From positions 19,445,267 to 19,509,266 of the forward strand of contig OZ059898.1 of assembly GCA_964057225.1 (NCBI GenBank): DNA of 64,000 nt, written 5' to 3'. The notes below the pieces were generated by a model. The model worked only from the letters and a program-made list of their open reading frames with translations, did not search any database and had not been told where the DNA came from. Positions 32,401 to 47,400 of this stretch are shown piece by piece. The stretch's first letter is position 1. Each line of letters starts with the position of its first letter. Position numbers and translations under genes: made by a program. This DNA is from Auanema rhodensis. Lineage: Eukaryota > Nematoda > Chromadorea > Rhabditida > Rhabditidae.

Positions 32401-35400
32401 AAATGTTTTTGGAAGCAATGTTGAGTGTACATGGAAACTCAACATACACTAATGCATCATTTTTCAAACGATCATAACTAATTTTTGTATTAAGCGTTTC
32501 TCAATGTAGTATAGTGCATTCGATGCGGATTTTTAAGCTGCGTCGATCTGTGTTGTCAGATTTGCGCTAGCTTAAAAATGCACCGAGACATCAACTGATA
32601 TAAGTTCACACTTATATCCTCGATTTTCACCCTGAAGAATTTATTTTTTCGTTGAATAACATTGTCCATCGTCTTTGCCTTGAAAAAAGGAATCTAAAAA
32701 CATCTACTTTTTGCTAAATTATTCTGAAAATTTTCGAAAAACTTTTTGTCAAAATGTTTTTGGAAGCAATGTTGAGTGTACATGGAAACTCAACATACAC
32801 TAATGCATCATTTTTCAAACGATCATAACTAATTTCTGTATTAAGCGTTTCTCAATGTAGTATAGTGCATTCGATGCGGATTTTTAAGCTGCGTCGATCT
32901 GTGTTATCAGATTTGCGCTAGCTTAAAAATGCACCGAGACATCAACTGATATAAGTTCACACTTATATCCTCGATTTTCACCCTGAAGAAATAATTTTTT
33001 CGTTGAATAACATTGTCCATCGTCTTTGCCTTGAAAAAAGGAATCTAAAAACATCTACTTTTTGCTAAATTATTTTGAAATTTTTCGAAAAAATTTTTGT
33101 CAAAATGTTTTTGGAAGCAATGTTGAGTGTACATGGAAACTCAACATACACTAATGCATCATTTTTCAAACGATCATAACTAATTTTTGTATCAAGCGTT
33201 TCTCAATGTAGTAAAGTGCATTCGATGCGGATTTTTAAGCTGCGTCGATCTGTGTTATCAGATTTGCGCTAGCTTAAAAATGCACCGAGACATCAACTGA
33301 TACAAGTTCACACTTATATCCTCCATTTTCACCCTGAAGAATTTATTTTTTCGTTGAATAACATCGTCCATCGTCTTTGCCTTGAAAGAAGGAATCTAAA
33401 AACATCTACTTTTTGCTAAATTATTCTGAAATTTTTCGAAAAAATTTTTGTCAAAATGTTTTTGGAAGCAATGTTGAGTGTACATGGAAACTCAACATAC
33501 ACTAATGCATCATTTTTCAAACGATCATAACTAATTTCTGTATTAAGCGTTTTTCAATGTAGTATAGTGCATTCGATGCGGATTTTTAAGCTGCGTCGAT
33601 CTGTGTTGTCAGATTTGCGCTAGCTTAAAAATGCACCGAGACATCAACTGATATAAGTTCACACTTATATCCTCGATTTTCACCCTGAAGAAATAATTTT
33701 TTCGTTGAATAACATTGTCCATCGTCTTTGCCTTGAAAAAAAAATCTAAAAACATCTACTTTTTGCTAAATTATTTTGAAATTTTTCGAAAAAATTTTTG
33801 TCAAAATGTTTTTGGAAGCAATGTTGAGTGTACATGGAAACTCAACATACACTAATGCATCATTTTTCAAACAATCATAACTAATTTTTGTATTAAGCGT
33901 TTCTCAATGTAGAATAGTGCATTCGATGCAGTTTTGTAAGCTGCGTCGATCTGTTTGATCAGATTTGGGCTAGCTTAAAAATGCACCGAGATATCAACTG
34001 ATATAAGTTCACACTTATATCCTCGATTTTCACCCTGAAGAATTAATTTTTTCGTTGAATAACATTGTCCATCGTCTTTGCCTTGAAAAAAGGAATCTAA
34101 AAACATCTACTTTTTGCTAAATTATTCTGAAATTTTTCGAAAAAATTTTTGTCAAAATGTTTTTGGAAGCAATGTTGAGTGTACATGGAAACTCAACATA
34201 CACTAATGCATCATTTTTCAAACGATCATAACTAATTTTTGTATTAAGCGTTTCTCAATGTAGTATAGTGCATTCGATGCGGATTTTTAAGCTGCGTCGA
34301 TCTGTGTTGTCAGATTTGCGCTAGCTTTAAAATGCACCGAGACATCAACTGATATAAGTTCACACTTATATCCTCGATTTTCACCCTGAAGAAATAATTT
34401 TTTCGTTGAATAACATTGTCCATCGTCTTTGCCTTGAAAGAAGGAATCTAAAAACATCTACTTTTTGCTAAATTATTCTGAAATTTTTCGAAAAAATTTT
34501 TGTCAAAATGTTTTTGGAAGCAATGTTGAGTGTACATGGAAACTCAACATACACTAATGCATCATTTTTCAAACGATCATAACTAATTTTTGTATTAAGC
34601 GTTTCTCAATGTAGTATAGTGCATTCGATGCGGATTTTTAAGCTGCGTCGATCTGTGTTATCAGATTTGCGCTAGCTTAAAAATGCACCGAGATATCAAC
34701 TGATATAAGTTCACACTTATATCCTCGATTTTCACCCTGAAGAATTAATTTTTTCGTTGAATAACATTGTCCATCGTCTTTGCCTTGAAAAAAAAAATCT
34801 GAAAACATCTACTTTTTGCTAAATTATTTTGAAATTTTTCGAAAAAATTTTTGTCAAAATGTTTTTGGAAGCAATGTTGAGTGTACATGGAAACTCAACA
34901 TACACTAATGCATCATTTTTCAAACGATCATAACTAATTTTTGTATTAAGCGTTTCTCAATGTAGTATAGTGCATTCGATGCGGATTTTTAAGCTGCGTC
35001 GATCTGTGTTGTCAGATTTGCGCTAGCTTAAAAATGCACCGAGACATCAACTGATATAAGTTCACACTTATATCCTCGATTTTCACCCTGAAGAATTTAT
35101 TTTTTCGTTGAATAACATTGTCCATCGTCTTTGCCTTGAAAAAAGGAATCTAAAAACATCTACTTTTTGCTAAATTATTCTGAAATTTTTCGAAAAACTT
35201 TTTGTCAAAATGTTTTTGGAAGCAATGTTGAGAGTACATGGAAACTCAACATACACTAATGCATCATTTTTCAAACGATCATAACTAATTTCTGTATTAA
35301 GCGTTTCTCAATGTAGTATAGTGCATTCGATGCGGATTTTTAAGCTGCGTCGATCTGTGTTATCAGATTTGCGCTAGGTTAAAAATGCACCGAGACATCA

Positions 35401-38400
35401 ACTGATATAAGTTCACACTTATATCCTCGATTTTCACCCTGAAGAAATAATTTTTTCGTTGAATAACATTGTCCATCGTCTTTGCCTTGAAAAAAGGAAT
35501 CTAAAAACATCTACTTTTTGCTAAATTATTCTGAAATTTTTCGAAAAACTTTTTGTCAAAATGTTTTTGGAAGCAATGTTGAGTGTACATGGAAACTCAA
35601 CATACACTAATGCATCATTTTTCAAACGATCATAACTAATTTCTGTATTAAGCGTTTCTCAATGTAGTATAGTGCATTCGATGCGGATTTTTAAGCTGCG
35701 TCGATCTGTGTTATCAGATTTGCGCTAGCTTAAAAATGCACCGAGACATCAACTGATATAAGTTCACACTTATATCCTCGATTTTCACCCTGAAGAAATA
35801 ATTTTTTCGTTGAATAACATTGTCCATCGTCTTTGCCTTGAAAAAAGGAATCTAAAAACATCTACTTTTTGCTAAATTATTTTGAAATTTTTCGAAAAAA
35901 TTTTTGTCAAAATGTTTTTGGAAGCAATGTTGAGTGTACATGGAAACTCAACATACACTAATGCATCATTTTTCAAACGATCATAACTAATTTTTGTATT
36001 AAGCGTTTCTCAATGTAGTATAGTGCATTCGATGCGGATTTTTAAGCTGCGTCGATCTGTGTTATCAGATTTGCGCTAGCTTAAAAATGCACCGAGATAT
36101 CAACTGATATAAGTTCACACTTATATCCTCAATTTTCACCCTGAAGAATTAATTTTTTCGTTGAATAACATTGTTCATCGTCTTTGCCTTGAAAAAAGGA
36201 ATCTAAAAACATCTACTTTTTGCTAAATTATTTTGAAATTTTTCGAAAAAATTTTTGTCAAAATGTTTTTGGAAGCAATGTTGAGTGTACATGGAAACTC
36301 AACATACACTAATGCATCATTTTTCAAACGATCATAACTAATTTTTGTATTGAGCGTTTCTCAATGTAGTAAAGTGCATTCGATGCGGATTTTTAAGCTG
36401 CGTCGATCTGTGTTATCAGATTTGCGCTAGCTTAAAAATGCACCGAGACATCAACTGATACAAGTTCACACTTATATCCTCGATTTTCACCCTGAAGAAT
36501 TAATTTTTTCGTTGAATAACATTGTCCATCGTCTTTGCCTTGAAAAACGAAATCTAAAAACATCTACTTTTTGCTAAATTATTCTGAAATTTTTCGAAAA
36601 AATTTTTGTCAAAATGTTTTTGGAAGCAATGTTGAGTGTACATGGAAACTCAACATACACTAATGCATCATTTTTCAAACGATCATAACTAATTTTTGTA
36701 TTAAGCGTTTTTCAATGTAGTATAGTGCTTTCGATGCGGATTTTTAAGCTGCGTCGATCTGTGTTGTCAGATTTGCGCTAGCTTAAAAATGCACCGAGAC
36801 ATCAACTGATATAAGTTCACACTTATATCCTCGATTTTCACCCTGAAGAAATAATTTTTTCGTTAAATAACATTGTCCATCGTCTTTGCCTTGAAAAAAA
36901 AATCTAAAAACATCTACTTTTTGCTAAATTATTTTGAAATTTTTCGAAAAAATTTTTGTCAAAATGTTTTTGGAAGCAATGTTGAGTGTACATGGAAACT
37001 CAACATACACTAATGCATCATTTTTCAAACAATCATAACTAATTTTTGTATTAAGCGTTTCTCAATGTAGAATAGTGCATTCGATGCAGTTTTGTAAGCT
37101 GCGTCGATCTGTTTGATCAGATTTGGGCTAGCTTAAAAATGCACCGAGATATCAACTGATATAAGTTCACACTTATATCCTCGATTTTCACCCTGAAGAA
37201 TTAATTTTTTCGTTGAATAACATTGTCCATCGTCTTTGCCTTGAAAAAAGGAATCTAAAAACATCTACTTTTTGCTAAATTATTCTGAAATTTTTCGAAA
37301 AAATTTTTGTCAAAATGTTTTTGGAAGCAATGTTGAGTGTACATGGAAACTCAACATACACTAATGCATCATTTTTCAAACGATCATAACTAATTTTTGT
37401 ATTAAGCGTTTCTCAATGTAGTATAGTGCATTCGATGCGGATTTTTAAGCTGCGTCGATCTGTGTTGTCAGATTTGCGCTAGCTTTAAAATGCACCGAGA
37501 CATCAACTGATATAAGTTCACACTTATATCCTCGATTTTCACCCTGAAGAAATAATTTTTTCGTTGAATAACATTGTCCATCGTCTTTGCCTTGAAAGAA
37601 GGAATCTAAAAACATCTACTTTTTGCTAAATTATTCTGAAATTTTTCGAAAAAATTTTTGTCAAAATGTTTTTGGAAGCAATGTTGAGTGTACATGGAAA
37701 CTCAACATACACTAATGCATCATTTTTCAAACGATCATAACTAATTTTTGTATTAAGCGTTTCTCAATGTAGTATAGTGCATTCGATGCGGATTTTTAAG
37801 CTGCGTCGATCTGTGTTATCAGATTTGCGCTAGCTTAAAAATGCACCGAGATATCAACTGATATAAGTTCACACTTATATCCTCGATTTTCACCCTGAAG
37901 AATTAATTTTTTCGTTGAATAACATTGTCCATCGTCTTTGCCTTGAAAAAAAAAATCTAAAAACATCTACTTTTTGCTAAATTATTTTGAAATTTTTCGA
38001 AAAAATTTTTGTCAAAATGTTTTTGGAAGCAATGTTGAGTGTACATGGAAACTCAACATACACTAATGCATCATTTTTCAAACGATCATAACTAATTTTT
38101 GTATTAAGCGTTTCTCAATGTAGTATAGTGCATTCGATGCAGTTTTGTAAGCTGCGTCGATCTGTTTGATCAGATTTGGGCTAGCTTAAAAATGCACCGA
38201 GATATCAACTGATATAAGTTCACACTTATATCCTCGATTTTCACCCTGAAGAATTAATTTTTTCGTTGAATAACATTGTCCATCGTCTTTGCCTTGAAAA
38301 AAGGAATCTAAAAACATCTACTTTTTGCTAAATTATTCTGAAATTTTTCGAAAAAATTTTTGTCAAAATGTTTTTGGAAGCAATGTTGAGTGTACATGGA

Positions 38401-41400
38401 AACTCAACATACACTAATGCATCATTTTTCAAACGATCATAACTAATTTTTGTATTAAGCGTTTCTCAATGTAGTATAGTGCATTCGATGCGGATTTTTA
38501 AGCTGCGTCGATCTGTGTTGTCAGATTTGCGCTAGCTTTAAAATGCACCGAGACATCAACTGATATAAGTTCACACTTATATCCTCGATTTTCACCCTGA
38601 AGAAATAATTTTTTCGTTGAATAACATTGTCCATCGTCTTTGCCTTGAAAGAAGGAATCTAAAAACATCTACTTTTTGCTAAATTATTCTGAAATTTTTC
38701 GAAAAAATTTTTGTCAAAATGTTTTTGGAAGCAATGTTGAGTGTACATGGAAACTCAACATACACTAATGCATCATTTTTCAAACGATCATAACTAATTT
38801 TTGTATTAAGCGTTTCTCAATGTAGTATAGTGCATTCGATGCGGATTTTTAAGCTGCGTCGATCTGTGTTATCAGATTTGCGCTAGCTTAAAAATGCACC
38901 GAGATATCAACTGATATAAGTTCACACTTATATCCTCGATTTTCACCCTGAAGAATTAATTTTTTCGTTGAATAACATTGTCCATCGTCTTTGCCTTGAA
39001 AAAAAAAATCTAAAAACATCTACTTTTTGCTAAATTATTTTGAAATTTTTCGAAAAAATTTTTGTCAAAATGTTTTTGGAAGCAATGTTGAGTGTACATG
39101 GAAACTCAACATACACTAATGCATCATTTTTCAAACGATCATAACTAATTTTTGTATTAAGCGTTTCTCAATGTAGTATAGTGCATTCGATGCGGATTTT
39201 TAAGCTGCGTCGATCTGTGTTGTCAGATTTGCGCTAGCTTAAAAATGCACCGAGACATCAACTGATATAAGTTCACACTTATATCCTCGATTTTCACCCT
39301 GAAGAATTTATTTTTTCGTTGAATAACATTGTCCATCGTCTTTGCCTTGAAAAAAGGAATCTAAAAACATCTACTTTTTGCTAAATTATTCTGAAATTTT
39401 TCGAAAAACTTTTTGTCAAAATGTTTTTGGAAGCAATGTTGAGTGTACATGGAAACTCAACATACACTAATGCATCATTTTTCAAACGATCATAACTAAT
39501 TTCTGTATTAAGCGTTTCTCAATGTAGTATAGTGCATTCGATGCGGATTTTTAAGCTGCGTCGATCTGTGTTATCAGATTTGCGCTAGCTTAAAAATGCA
39601 CCGAGACATCAACTGATATAAGTTCACACTTATATCCTCGATTTTCACCCTGAAGAAATAATTTTTTCGTTGAATAACATTGTCCATCGTCTTTGCCTTG
39701 AAAAAAGGAATCTAAAAACATCTACTTTTTGCTAAATTATTTTGAAATTTTTCGAAAAAATTTTTGTCAAAATGTTTTTGGAAGCAATGTTGAGTGTACA
39801 TGGAAACTCAACATACACTAATGCATCATTTTTCAAACGATCATAACTAATTTTTGTATTAAGCGTTTCTCAATGTAGTATAGTGCATTCGATGCGGATT
39901 TTTAAGCTGCGTCGATCTGTGTTATCAGATTTGCGCTAGCTTAAAAATGCACCGAGATATCAACTGATATAAGTTCACACTTATATCCTCAATTTTCACC
40001 CTGAAGAATTAATTTTTTCGTTGAATAACATTGTTCATCGTCTTTGCCTTGAAAAAAGGAATCTAAAAACATCTACTTTTTGCTAAATTATTTTGAAATT
40101 TTTCGAAAAAATTTTTGTCAAAATGTTTTTGGAAGCAATGTTGAGTGTACATGGAAACTCAACATACACTAATGCATCATTTTTCAAACGATCATAACTT
40201 ATTTTTGTATTAAGCGTTTCTCAATGTAGTAAAGTGCATTCGATGCGGATTTTTAAGCTGCGTCGATCTGTGTTATCAGATTTGCGCTAGCTTAAAAATG
40301 CACCGAGACATCAACTGATACAAGTTCACACTTATATCCTCCATTTTCACCCTGAAGAATTTATTTTTTCGTTGAATAACATCGTCCATCGTCTTTGCCT
40401 TGAAAGAAGGAATCTAAAAACATCTACTTTTTGCTAAATTATTCTGAAATTTTTCGAAAAAATTTTTGTCAAAATGTTTTTGGAAGCAATGTTGAGTGTA
40501 CATGGAAACTCAACATACACTAATGCATCATTTTTCAAACGATCATAACTAATTTCTGTATTAAGCGTTTTTCAATGTAGTATAGTGCTTTCGATGCGGA
40601 TTTTTAAGCTGCGTCGATCTGTGTTGTCAGATTTGCGCTAGCTTAAAAATGCACCGAGACATCAACTGATATAAGTTCACACTTATATCCTCGATTTTCA
40701 CCCTGAAGAAATAATTTTTTCGTTAAATAACATTGTCCATCGTCTTTGCCTTGAAAAAAAAATCTAAAAACATCTACTTTTTGCTAAATTATTTTGAAAT
40801 TTTTCGAAAAAATTTTTGTCAAAATGTTTTTGGAAGCAATGTTGAGTGTACATGGAAACTCAACATACACTAATGCATCATTTTTCAAACAATCATAACT
40901 AATTTTTGTATTAAGCGTTTCTCAATGTAGAATAGTGCATTCGATGCAGTTTTGTAAGCTGCGTCGATCTGTTTGATCAGATTTGGGCTAGCTTAAAAAT
41001 GCACCGAGATATCAACTGATATAAGTTCACACTTATATCCTCGATTTTCACCCTGAAGAAATAATTTTTTCGTTGAATAACATTGTCCATCGTCTTTGCC
41101 TTGAAAAAAGGAATCTAAAAACATCTACTTTTTGCTAAATTATTCTGAAATTTTTCGAAAAAATTTTTGTCAAAATGTTTTTGGAAGCAATGTTGAGTGT
41201 ACATGGAAACTCAACATACACTAATGCATCATTTTTCAAACGATCATAACTAATTTTTGTATTAAGCGTTTCTCAATGTAGTATAGTGCATTCGATGCGG
41301 ATTTTTAAGCTGCGTCGATCTGTGTTATCAGATTTGCGCTAGCTTAAAAATGCACCGAGATATCAACTGATATAAGTTCACACTTATATCCTCGATTTTC

Positions 41401-41450
41401 ACCCTGAAGAATTAATTTTTTCGTTGAATAACATTGTCCATCGTCTTTGC
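29463..41450. repeat. Mosaic region built from a recurring GCAGTTTTG-containing segment
   Basis: A segment with CCTCCATTTTC and AACATCGTCC followed about 605 bases later by the GCAGTTTTG ... GATCAGATTTGGG monomer appears at about 29463/30071, 30867/31474, 33324/33930 and 40345/40948. The GCAGTTTTG monomer also appears at 37088 and 38141 without the first mark. Spacings are multiples of 351 (4, 7, 9, 3, 8 units, within a base or so), so exchange is always in register but block length varies. Confidence 0.75.
36721..40581. repeat. About 3.86-kb (11-monomer) duplicated block
   Basis: GTGCTTTCGATG at 36727 and 40587 and CGTTAAATAAC near 36862 and 40722 are private to these two places and lie 3860 bases apart, eleven monomers less one base. 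The GCAGTTTTG monomer follows each by the same distance. The interval marks the repeat period rather than exact edges. Confidence 0.65.
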
Positions 41451-44400
41451 CTTGAAAAACGAAATCTGAAAACTTCTACTTTTTGCTAAATTATTTTGAA
41501 ATTTTTCGAAAAAATTTTTGTCAAAATGTTTTTGGAAGCAATGTTGAGTGTACATGGAAACTCAACATACACTAATGCATCATTTTTCAAACGATCACAA
41601 CTAATTTTTGTATAAAGCGTTTCTCAATGTAGTATAGTGCATTCGATGCAGATTTGTAAGCTGCGTCGATCTGTGTTATCAGATTTGCGCTAGCTTAAAA
41701 ATGCACCGAGATATCAACTGATATAAGTTCACACTTATATCCTCGATTTTCACCCTGAAGAATTAATTTTTTCGTTGATTAACATTAGCCATCGTCTTTG
41801 CCTTATAAAAAGAAATCTAAAAACATTTACTTTTTGCTAAATTATTTTGAAATTTTTCGAAAAAATTTTTGTCAAAATGTTTTTGGAAGCAATGTTGAGT
41901 GTACATGGAAACTCAACATACACTAATGCATCATTTTTCAAACGATCATAACTAATTTTTGTATTAAGCGTTTCTCAATGTAGTATAGTGCATTCGATGC
42001 GGATTTTTAAGCTGCGTCGATCTGTGTTGTCAGATTTGCGCTAGCTTAAAAATGCACCGAGACATCAACTGATATAAGTTCACACTTATATCCTCGATTT
42101 TCACCCTGAAGAATTTATTTTTTCGTTGAATAACATTGTCCATCGTTTTTGCCTTGAAAAACGAAATCTAAAAACATTTACTTTTTGCTAAATTATTTTG
42201 AAATTTTTCGAAAAAATTTTTGTCAAAATGTTTTTGGAAGCAATGTTGAGTGTACATGGAAACTCAACATACACTATTGCATCATTTTTCAAACGATCAT
42301 AACTAATTTTTGTAGTAAGCGTTTCTCAATGTAGTATAGTGCATTCGATGCGGATTTTTAAGCTGCGTCGATCTGTGTTATCAGATTTGCGCTAGCTTAA
42401 AAATGCACCGAGACATCAACTGATATAAGTTCACACTTATATCCTCGATTTTCACCCTGAAGAATTAATTTTTTCGTTGAATAACGTTGTCCATCGTCTT
42501 TGCCTTGAAAAAAGGAATCTAAAAACATCTACTTTTTGCTAAATTATTTCGAAATTTTTCGAAAAAATTTTTGTCAAAATGTTTTTGGAAGCAATGTTGA
42601 GTGTACATGGAAACTCAACATACACTAATGCATCATTTTTCAAACGATCATAACTAATTTTTGTATTAAGCGTTTTTCAATGTAGTAAAGTGCATTCGAT
42701 GCGGATTTTTGAGCTGCGTCGATCTGTGTTATCAGATTTGCGCTAGCTTAAAAATGCACCGAGACATCAACTGATATAAGTTCACACTTATATCCTCGAT
42801 TTTCACCCTGAAGAATTTATTTTTTCGTTGAATAACATTGTCCATCGTCTTTGCCTTGAAAAAAGGAATCTAAAAACATCTACTTTTTGCTAAATTATTC
42901 TGAAATTTTTCGAAAAAATTTTTGTCAAAATGTTTTTGGAAGCAATGTTGAGTGTACATGGAAACTCAACATACACTAATGCATCATTTTTCAAACGATC
43001 ATAACTAATTTCTGTATTAAACGTTTCTCAATGTAGTATAGTGCATTCGATGCGGATTTTTAAGCTGCGTCGATCTGTGTTATCAGATTTGCGCTAGCTT
43101 AAAAATGCACCGAGACATCAACTGATATAAGTTCACACTTATATCCTCGATTTTCACCCTGAAGAATTAATTTTTTCGTTGAATAACATTGTCCATCGTC
43201 TTTGCCTTGAAAAACGAAATCTGAAAACTTCTACTTTTTGCTAAATTATTTTGAAATTTTTCGAAAAAATTTTTGTCAAAATGTTTTTGGAAGCAATGTT
43301 GAGTGTACATGGAAACTCAACATACACTAATGCATCATTTTTCAAACGATCACAACTAATTTTTGTATAAAGCGTTTCTCAATGTAGTATAGTGCATTCG
43401 ATGCAGATTTGTAAGCTGCGTCGATCTGTGTTATCAGATTTGCGCTAGCTTAAAAATGCACCGAGATATCAACTGATATAAGTTCACACTTATATCCTCG
43501 ATTTTCACCCTGAAGAATTAATTTTTTCGTTGATTAACATTAGCCATCGTCTTTGCCTTATAAAAAGAAATCTAAAAACATTTACTTTTTGCTAAATTAT
43601 TTTGAAATTTTTCGAAAAAATTTTTGTCAAAATGTTTTTGGAAGCAATGTTGAGTGTACATGGAAACTCAACATACACTAATGCATCATTTTTCAAACGA
43701 TCATAACTAATTTTTGTATTAAGCGTTTCTCAATGTAGTATAGTGCATTCGATGCGGATTTTTAAGCTGCGTCGATCTGTGTTGTCAGATTTGCGCTAGC
43801 TTAAAAATGCACCGAGACATCAACTGATATAAGTTCACACTTATATCCTCGATTTTCACCCTGAAGAAATAATTTTTTCGTTGAATAACATTGTCCATCG
43901 TCTTTGCCTTGAAAGAAGGAATCTAAAAACATCTACTTTTTGCTAAATTATTCTGAAATTTTTCGAAAAAATTTTTGTCAAAATGTTTTTGGAAGCAATG
44001 TTGAGTGTACATGGAAACTCAACATACACTAATGCATCATTTTTCAAACGATCATAACTAATTTCTGTATTAAGCGTTTCTCAATGTAGTATAGTGCATT
44101 CGATGCGGATTTTTAAGCTGCGTCGATCTGTGTTGTCAGATTTGCGTTAGCTTAAAAATGCACCGAGACATCAACTGATACAAGTTCACACTTATATCCT
44201 CGATTTTCACCCTGAAGAATTAATTTTTTCGTTGAATAACATTGTCCATCGTCTTTGCCTTGAAAAAAGGAATCTAAAAACATTTACTTTTTGCTAAATT
44301 ATTTTGAAATTTTTCGAAAAAATTTTTGTCAAAATGTTTTTGGAAGCAATGTTGAGTGTACATGGAAACTCAACATACACTATTGCATCATTTTTCAAAC

Positions 44401-47400
44401 GATCATAACTAATTTTTGTATTAAGCGTTTCTCAATGTAGTATAGTGCATTCCATGCGGATTTTTAAGCTGCGTCGATCTGTGTTATCAGATTTGCGCTA
44501 GCTTAAAAATGCACCGAGACATCAACTGATATAAGTTCACACTTATATCCTTGATTTTCACCCTGAAGAAATAATTTTTTCGTTGAATAACATTGTCCAT
44601 CGTCTTTGCCTTGAAAGAAGGAATCTAAAAACATCTACTTTTTGCTAAATTATTCTGAAATTTTTCGAAAAAATTTTTGTCAAAATGTTTTTGGAAGCAA
44701 TGTTGAGTGTACATGGAAACTCAACATACACTAATGCATCATTTTTCAAACGATCATAACTAATTTTTGTATTAAGCGTTTTTCAATGTAGTAAAGTGCA
44801 TTCGATGCGGATTTTTGAGCTGCGTCGATCTGTGTTATCAGATTTGCGCTAGCTTAAAAATGCACCGAGACATCAACTGATATAAGTTCACACTTATATC
44901 CTCGATTTTCACCCTGAAGAATTTATTTTTTCGTTGAATAACATTGTCCATCGTCTTTGCCTTGAAAAAAGGAATCTAAAAACATCTACTTTTTGCTAAA
45001 TTATTCTGAAATTTTTCGAAAAAATTTTTGTCAAAATGTTTTTGGAAGCAATGTTGAGTGTACATGGAAACTCAACATACACTAATGCATCATTTTTCAA
45101 ACGATCATAACTAATTTCTGTATTAAACGTTTCTCAATGTAGTATAGTGCATTCGATGCGGATTTTTAAGCTGCGTCGATCTGTGTTATCAGATTTGCGC
45201 TAGCTTAAAAATGCACCGAGACATCAACTGATATAAGTTCACACTTATATCCTCGATTTTCACCCTGAAGAATTAATTTTTTCGTTGAATAACATTGTCC
45301 ATCGTCTTTGCCTTGAAAAACGAAATCTGAAAACTTCTACTTTTTGCTAAATTATTTTGAAATTTTTCGAAAAAATTTTTGTCAAAATGTTTTTGGAAGC
45401 AATGTTGAGTGTACATGGAAACTCAACATACACTAATGCATCATTTTTCAAACGATCACAACTAATTTTTGTATAAAGCGTTTCTCAATGTAGTATAGTG
45501 CATTCGATGCAGATTTGTAAGCTGCGTCGATCTGTGTTATCAGATTTGCGCTAGCTTAAAAATGCACCGAGATATCAACTGATATAAGTTCACACTTATA
45601 TCCTCGATTTTCACCCTGAAGAATTAATTTTTTCGTTGATTAACATTAGCCATCGTCTTTGCCTTATAAAAAGAAATCTAAAAACATTTACTTTTTGCTA
45701 AATTATTTTGAAATTTTTCGAAAAAATTTTTGTCAAAATGTTTTTGGAAGCAATGTTGAGTGTACATGGAAACTCAACATACACTAATGCATCATTTTTC
45801 AAACGATCATAACTAATTTTTGTATTAAGCGTTTCTCAATGTAGTATAGTGCATTCGATGCGGATTTTTAAGCTGCGTCGATCTGTGTTGTCAGATTTGC
45901 GCTAGCTTAAAAATGCACCGAGACATCAACTGATATAAGTTCACACTTATATCCTCGATTTTCACCCTGAAGAAATAATTTTTTCGTTGAATAACATTGT
46001 CCATCGTCTTTGCCTTGAAAGAAGGAATCTAAAAACATCTACTTTTTGCTAAATTATTCTGAAATTTTTCGAAAAAATTTTTGTCAAAATGTTTTTGGAA
46101 GCAATGTTGAGTGTACATGGAAACTCAACATACACTAATGCATCATTTTTCAAACGATCATAACTAATTTCTGTATTAAGCGTTTCTCAATGTAGTATAG
46201 TGCATTCGATGCGGATTTTTAAGCTGCGTCGATCTGTGTTGTCAGATTTGCGTTAGCTTAAAAATGCACCGAGACATCAACTGATACAAGTTCACACTTA
46301 TATCCTCGATTTTCACCCTGAAGAATTAATTTTTTCGTTGAATAACATTGTCCATCGTCTTTGCCTTGAAAAAAGGAATCTAAAAACATTTACTTTTTGC
46401 TAAATTATTTTGAAATTTTTCGAAAAAATTTTTGTCAAAATGTTTTTGGAAGCAATGTTGAGTGTACATGGAAACTCAACATACACTATTGCATCATTTT
46501 TCAAACGATCATAACTAATTTTTGTATTAAGCGTTTCTCAATGTAGTATAGTGCATTCCATGCGGATTTTTAAGCTGCGTCGATCTGTGTTATCAGATTT
46601 GCGCTAGCTTAAAAATGCACCGAGACATCAACTGATATAAGTTCACACTTATATCCTTGATTTTCACCCTGAAGAAATAATTTTTTCGTTGAATAACATT
46701 GTCCATCGTCTTTGCCTTGAAAGAAGGAATCTAAAAACATCTACTTTTTGCTAAATTATTCTGAAATTTTTCGAAAAAATTTTTGTCAAAATGTTTTTGG
46801 AAGCAATGTTGAGTGTACATGGAAACTCAACATACACTAATGCATCATTTTTCAAACGATCATAACTAATTTCTGTATTAAGCGTTTCTCAATGTAGTAT
46901 AGTGCATTCGATGCGGATTTTTAAGCTGCGTCGATCTGTGTTGTCAGATTTGCGTTAGCTTAAAAATGCACCGAGACATCAACTGATACAAGTTCACACT
47001 TATATCCTCGATTTTCACCCTGAAGAATTAATTTTTTCGTTGAATAACATTGTCCATCGTCTTTGCCTTGAAAAACGAAATCTGAAAACTTCTACTTTTT
47101 GCTAAATTATTTCGAAATTTTTCGAAAAAATTTTTGTCAAAATGTTTTTGGAAGCAATGTTGAGTGTACATGGAAACTCAACATACACTAATGCATCATT
47201 TTTCAAACGATCATAACTAATTTTTGTATTAAGCGTTTTTCAATGTAGTAAAGTGCATTCGATGCGGATTTTTGAGCTGCGTCGATCTGTGTTATCAGAT
47301 TTGCGCTAGCTTAAAAATGCACCGAGACATCAACTGATATAAGTTCACACTTATATCCTCGATTTTCACCCTGAAGAATTTATTTTTTCGTTGAATAACA

